From Alphaproteobacteria bacterium (GTDB lineage Bacteria > Pseudomonadota > Alphaproteobacteria > Caulobacterales > Aquidulcibacteraceae): 43,191 nt of DNA. The position numbers and the translations under genes are program-made. Below the pieces are notes generated by a model that was given only the letters and a program-made list of their open reading frames with translations, did not search any database and was not told where the DNA came from. The DNA is taken from NCBI GenBank assembly GCA_027488965.1, contig JAIYAO010000111.1, forward strand, positions 1 to 43,191. Direction: 5' to 3'. This document shows, piece after piece, positions 41,554 to 43,191 of the stretch. How positions within the stretch are numbered: the stretch's first letter is position 1; the number at the start of each line of letters is the position of its first letter.

Positions 41554-42506
41554 CAACGTCGCGCCGCAGCGCGTTTCTCCACCACATCCCAGAACAGGGC
41601 CGGCACATCGACGTTTGAAAAGCGCATCAGTTCGCGCACGAGGGTGGGCGAGGTGACGTTGATCTCCGTCAGGCGGCCGTCGATGACGTCAAGCCCGGCG
41701 AACACGATGCCCTTCTCCGCCAGCAGCGGCGCCACGGCGGCGACGATCTCGCGGTCGCGGGCATCGAGCGCACCGGCCTCGGCCACACCGCCCACATGCA
41801 GGTTGGCGCGGAACTCCCCGGCTTTCGGCATGCGGCGCACCACGCCGAGCGGCGCGCCGTCGAGCACGAACACCCGCTTGTCGCCGTCCTTCACCGCAGG
41901 GATGAACTCCTGCACGATGATCGGCTCCTTGAACACCTCAGCCAGCATCGCCGACACCTTGGTCGCGAAATCCGCATCGCCGGCGGCGCCGCGTGAAACC
42001 CCTTCCCCGCCCGCGAAGAACGCCGGCTTGAGCACCACCTGGTCGAAGCGGCGCGCGAAGGCGAGGATGCCCTCCATGTTACGGCCCACGAAGGTGGCGG
42101 CCACGAGGTGCGGAAAGCGCAGCGTGGAGAGCTTTTCGGGAATGTCGCGCACGCCGCGCGGATCGTTTAGCACCAGCGTGCGCGGACCGGTGAACTCCAG
42201 CAGGTAGGTGTTGGACACGTAGCCCATGTCGAACGGCGGGTCCTGGCGGATGAGCACCACGTCGAAGTCATCCACGGGGCGCTGTGCGCTGGAGAGCGTC
42301 TTGTAGAAGGCGTCCGGATCGTCTGTGAGATGCACGTGATGAGCATGCGCGCTGAGCACGCCGGTGTCCCACCACAGGTCTGCGGGATGGAACCAGTGGA
42401 CCTCGTGGCCGCGATCCTGCGCCGTGCGCATCAGCGCCAGCGACGTGTCGCGCGCCACGAGCAGGGTGTCGATGGGGTCCATCTGAACCGCAATACGCAA
42501 ACTCAT
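41553..42506 (-). CDS. gshB: Glutathione synthetase
   Basis: A 317-residue ATP-grasp enzyme that adds glycine to gamma-glutamylcysteine. The N-terminus MSLRIAVQMDPIDTL is typical. VLIRQDPPFDMGYVSNTYLLEF and VLKPAFFAGGEGV (the ATP-binding loop) are present, as are VQEFIPAVKDGDKRVFVLDG and the C-terminal GLDVIDGRLTEINVTSPT. The ATG at 42506 overlaps the stop of the upstream amidotransferase gene by ATGA. The second enzyme of the pathway, gshA, is not in the window. The product would serve the GST at 17685. Confidence 0.95.
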   Translation of the reverse strand: MSLRIAVQMDPIDTLLVARDTSLALMRTAQDRGHEVHWFHPADLWWDTGVLSAHAHHVHLTDDPDAFYKTLSSAQRPVDDFDVVLIRQDPPFDMGYVSNTYLLEFTGPRTLVLNDPRGVRDIPEKLSTLRFPHLVAATFVGRNMEGILAFARRFDQVVLKPAFFAGGEGVSRGAAGDADFATKVSAMLAEVFKEPIIVQEFIPAVKDGDKRVFVLDGAPLGVVRRMPKAGEFRANLHVGGVAEAGALDARDREIVAAVAPLLAEKGIVFAGLDVIDGRLTEINVTSPTLVRELMRFSNVDVPALFWDVVEKRAAARR

Positions 42507-43191
42507 CGGACGCCTCGCAAACCGCACGTATCAAGCCAGAGATCGAGAACGCGCCCGGCCTTCGCCGCCAGCGCGGGGCCGTGCTGCGCCACCGCCGCGC
42601 GCAGGGCCGCCACATCGACGCCTGCCTGCGCCAGTTCGATGGCGTGCCCCACCAGCCAGCGCTCGAACCCCGGGCCGCCCGCTTCGGGGTGAAACTGGAA
42701 GCCGATGGCGCCGGCGCCAAGCGCGAACGCCTGATGCGCGACAAGGTCGGTGGAGGCAAGCAGCGTGGCGCCTGCGGGCAGATCGAATGTGTCGCCATGC
42801 CAGTGCAGCGTCAGCGGGTCGGCGGCGAACGGCGCAAGGCATGATGCCATGCCGGCATCGGTGAGCGTGATCGGCGCGAGGCCGATCTCCTTCACGCCCG
42901 CCGGGTACACCCGCGCGCCCGCGGCGGCGGCCATCAGCTGCGCGCCAAGACAGATCCCCAGCGTAGGCGCCCCGCGCGCCAGACGCGCGGCGATGAGCGC
43001 GATCTCGTCGGCAAGCCAGGGATAGGCTTGCGCCTCGTACACGGCGATGGGGCCGCCGAGGACGATCACAAGGTCGGCGTTCCCGTCCTCCAGCGCCTCT
43101 TCGCCGGCTTCCACATAGCGTACGTCGAAGCCGCGCCGCGCGAGCGCCGGCGCGAACGCGCCGAGGTCCTCGAACGGAACGTGCCGGATCG
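42503..43191 (-). CDS. Class I glutamine amidotransferase (N-terminus cut off)
   Basis: At least 228 residues of a GMP-synthase-like glutamine amidotransferase. The visible start reads RHVPFEDLGAFAPALARRGFDVRYVEAG. It continues with LVIVLGGPIAVYEAQAYPWL, the catalytic cysteine in TLGICLGAQLMA and the His-Glu pair in GFQFHPEAGG. The frame remains open to the right edge, so the first few residues are missing; a GTG at 43114 lies inside the conserved part and is not the start. Proteins of this stand-alone group act on unknown amides or in gamma-glutamyl metabolism. Coupling to gshB by ATGA overlap hints at glutathione or gamma-glutamyl chemistry (inference). Confidence 0.9.
   Translation of the reverse strand, partial: IRHVPFEDLGAFAPALARRGFDVRYVEAGEEALEDGNADLVIVLGGPIAVYEAQAYPWLADEIALIAARLARGAPTLGICLGAQLMAAAAGARVYPAGVKEIGLAPITLTDAGMASCLAPFAADPLTLHWHGDTFDLPAGATLLASTDLVAHQAFALGAGAIGFQFHPEAGGPGFERWLVGHAIELAQAGVDVAALRAAVAQHGPALAAKAGRVLDLWLDTCGLRGVR

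Overview
The window comes from the chromosome of a GC-rich alphaproteobacterium, most likely of the Caulobacterales/Hyphomonadaceae group. The evidence is the flagellar layout fliF-fliG-flbE-fliN-flbD-flhA, the hook cluster fliK-flgD-flgE followed by sciP, and sigma-54 (-24/-12) promoters with FlbD-type ftr motifs in front of flagellar operons. This arrangement and regulatory logic (CtrA, SciP, FlbD, sigma-54) are known from Caulobacter crescentus. No tRNA, rRNA, CRISPR array, transposase or prophage gene was found.

Layout. 1-9.3 kb: housekeeping genes (SAM methyltransferase cut by the left edge, Nudix hydrolase, 2Fe-2S ferredoxin, Hpt protein, NnrU-like membrane protein, MaoC hydratase, ribF, tadA, rluB, a TerC-type membrane protein, rsmD, a TIR-membrane-repeat protein, mutY). 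9.4-14.1 kb: dciA, a DsbA-like lipoprotein and smc. 14.2-20.7 kb: lipid and carbon storage genes (thiolase, alpha/beta hydrolase, phaZ, glutathione transferase, a small secreted protein, a GH13 glucosidase). The gaps here carry an unusual set of short palindromic repeats and an (AG)14 tract. 20.7-21.9 kb: mnmA. 22.0-28.6 kb: flgL and flgK diverging from fliK-flgD-flgE across a 403-base regulatory gap. 28.8 kb: sciP. 29.1-31.4 kb: a block that interrupts the flagellar locus (small lipoprotein, YdcH-like protein, degenerate zinc-finger protein, Alx/TerC membrane protein). 31.4-32.2 kb: a 781-base gap with a strong-looking promoter and very stable predicted RNA hairpins, then the fliF control region. 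32.2-39.3 kb: the fliF-flhA operon. 39.4-43.2 kb: a PQQ-dependent sugar dehydrogenase-like lipoprotein, a CinA/PncC amidase, a PH-domain membrane protein, gshB and a class I glutamine amidotransferase cut by the right edge.

How it fits together. The flagellar genes cover the MS ring, the C ring, part of the export apparatus, the hook, the hook cap and length ruler, the hook-filament junction, and their control. A CtrA-like half-site plus an ftr-like dyad precede fliF, an imperfect CtrA-like box precedes sciP, and two divergent, near-perfect sigma-54 promoters flank a pair of ftr-like dyads between flgK and fliK. FlbD, made from the fliF operon, would then switch on flgK-flgL and fliK-flgD-flgE. 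The thiolase, PhaZ and possibly the MaoC hydratase point to polyhydroxybutyrate metabolism.

The least explained items are the structured intergenic locus at 31.6-32.05 kb, the palindrome family at 15.5-19 kb, the TIR protein, and the zinc-finger-like protein that has lost most of its metal ligands. All functional calls rest on reading the sequence and on recalled family knowledge; no database search was run.
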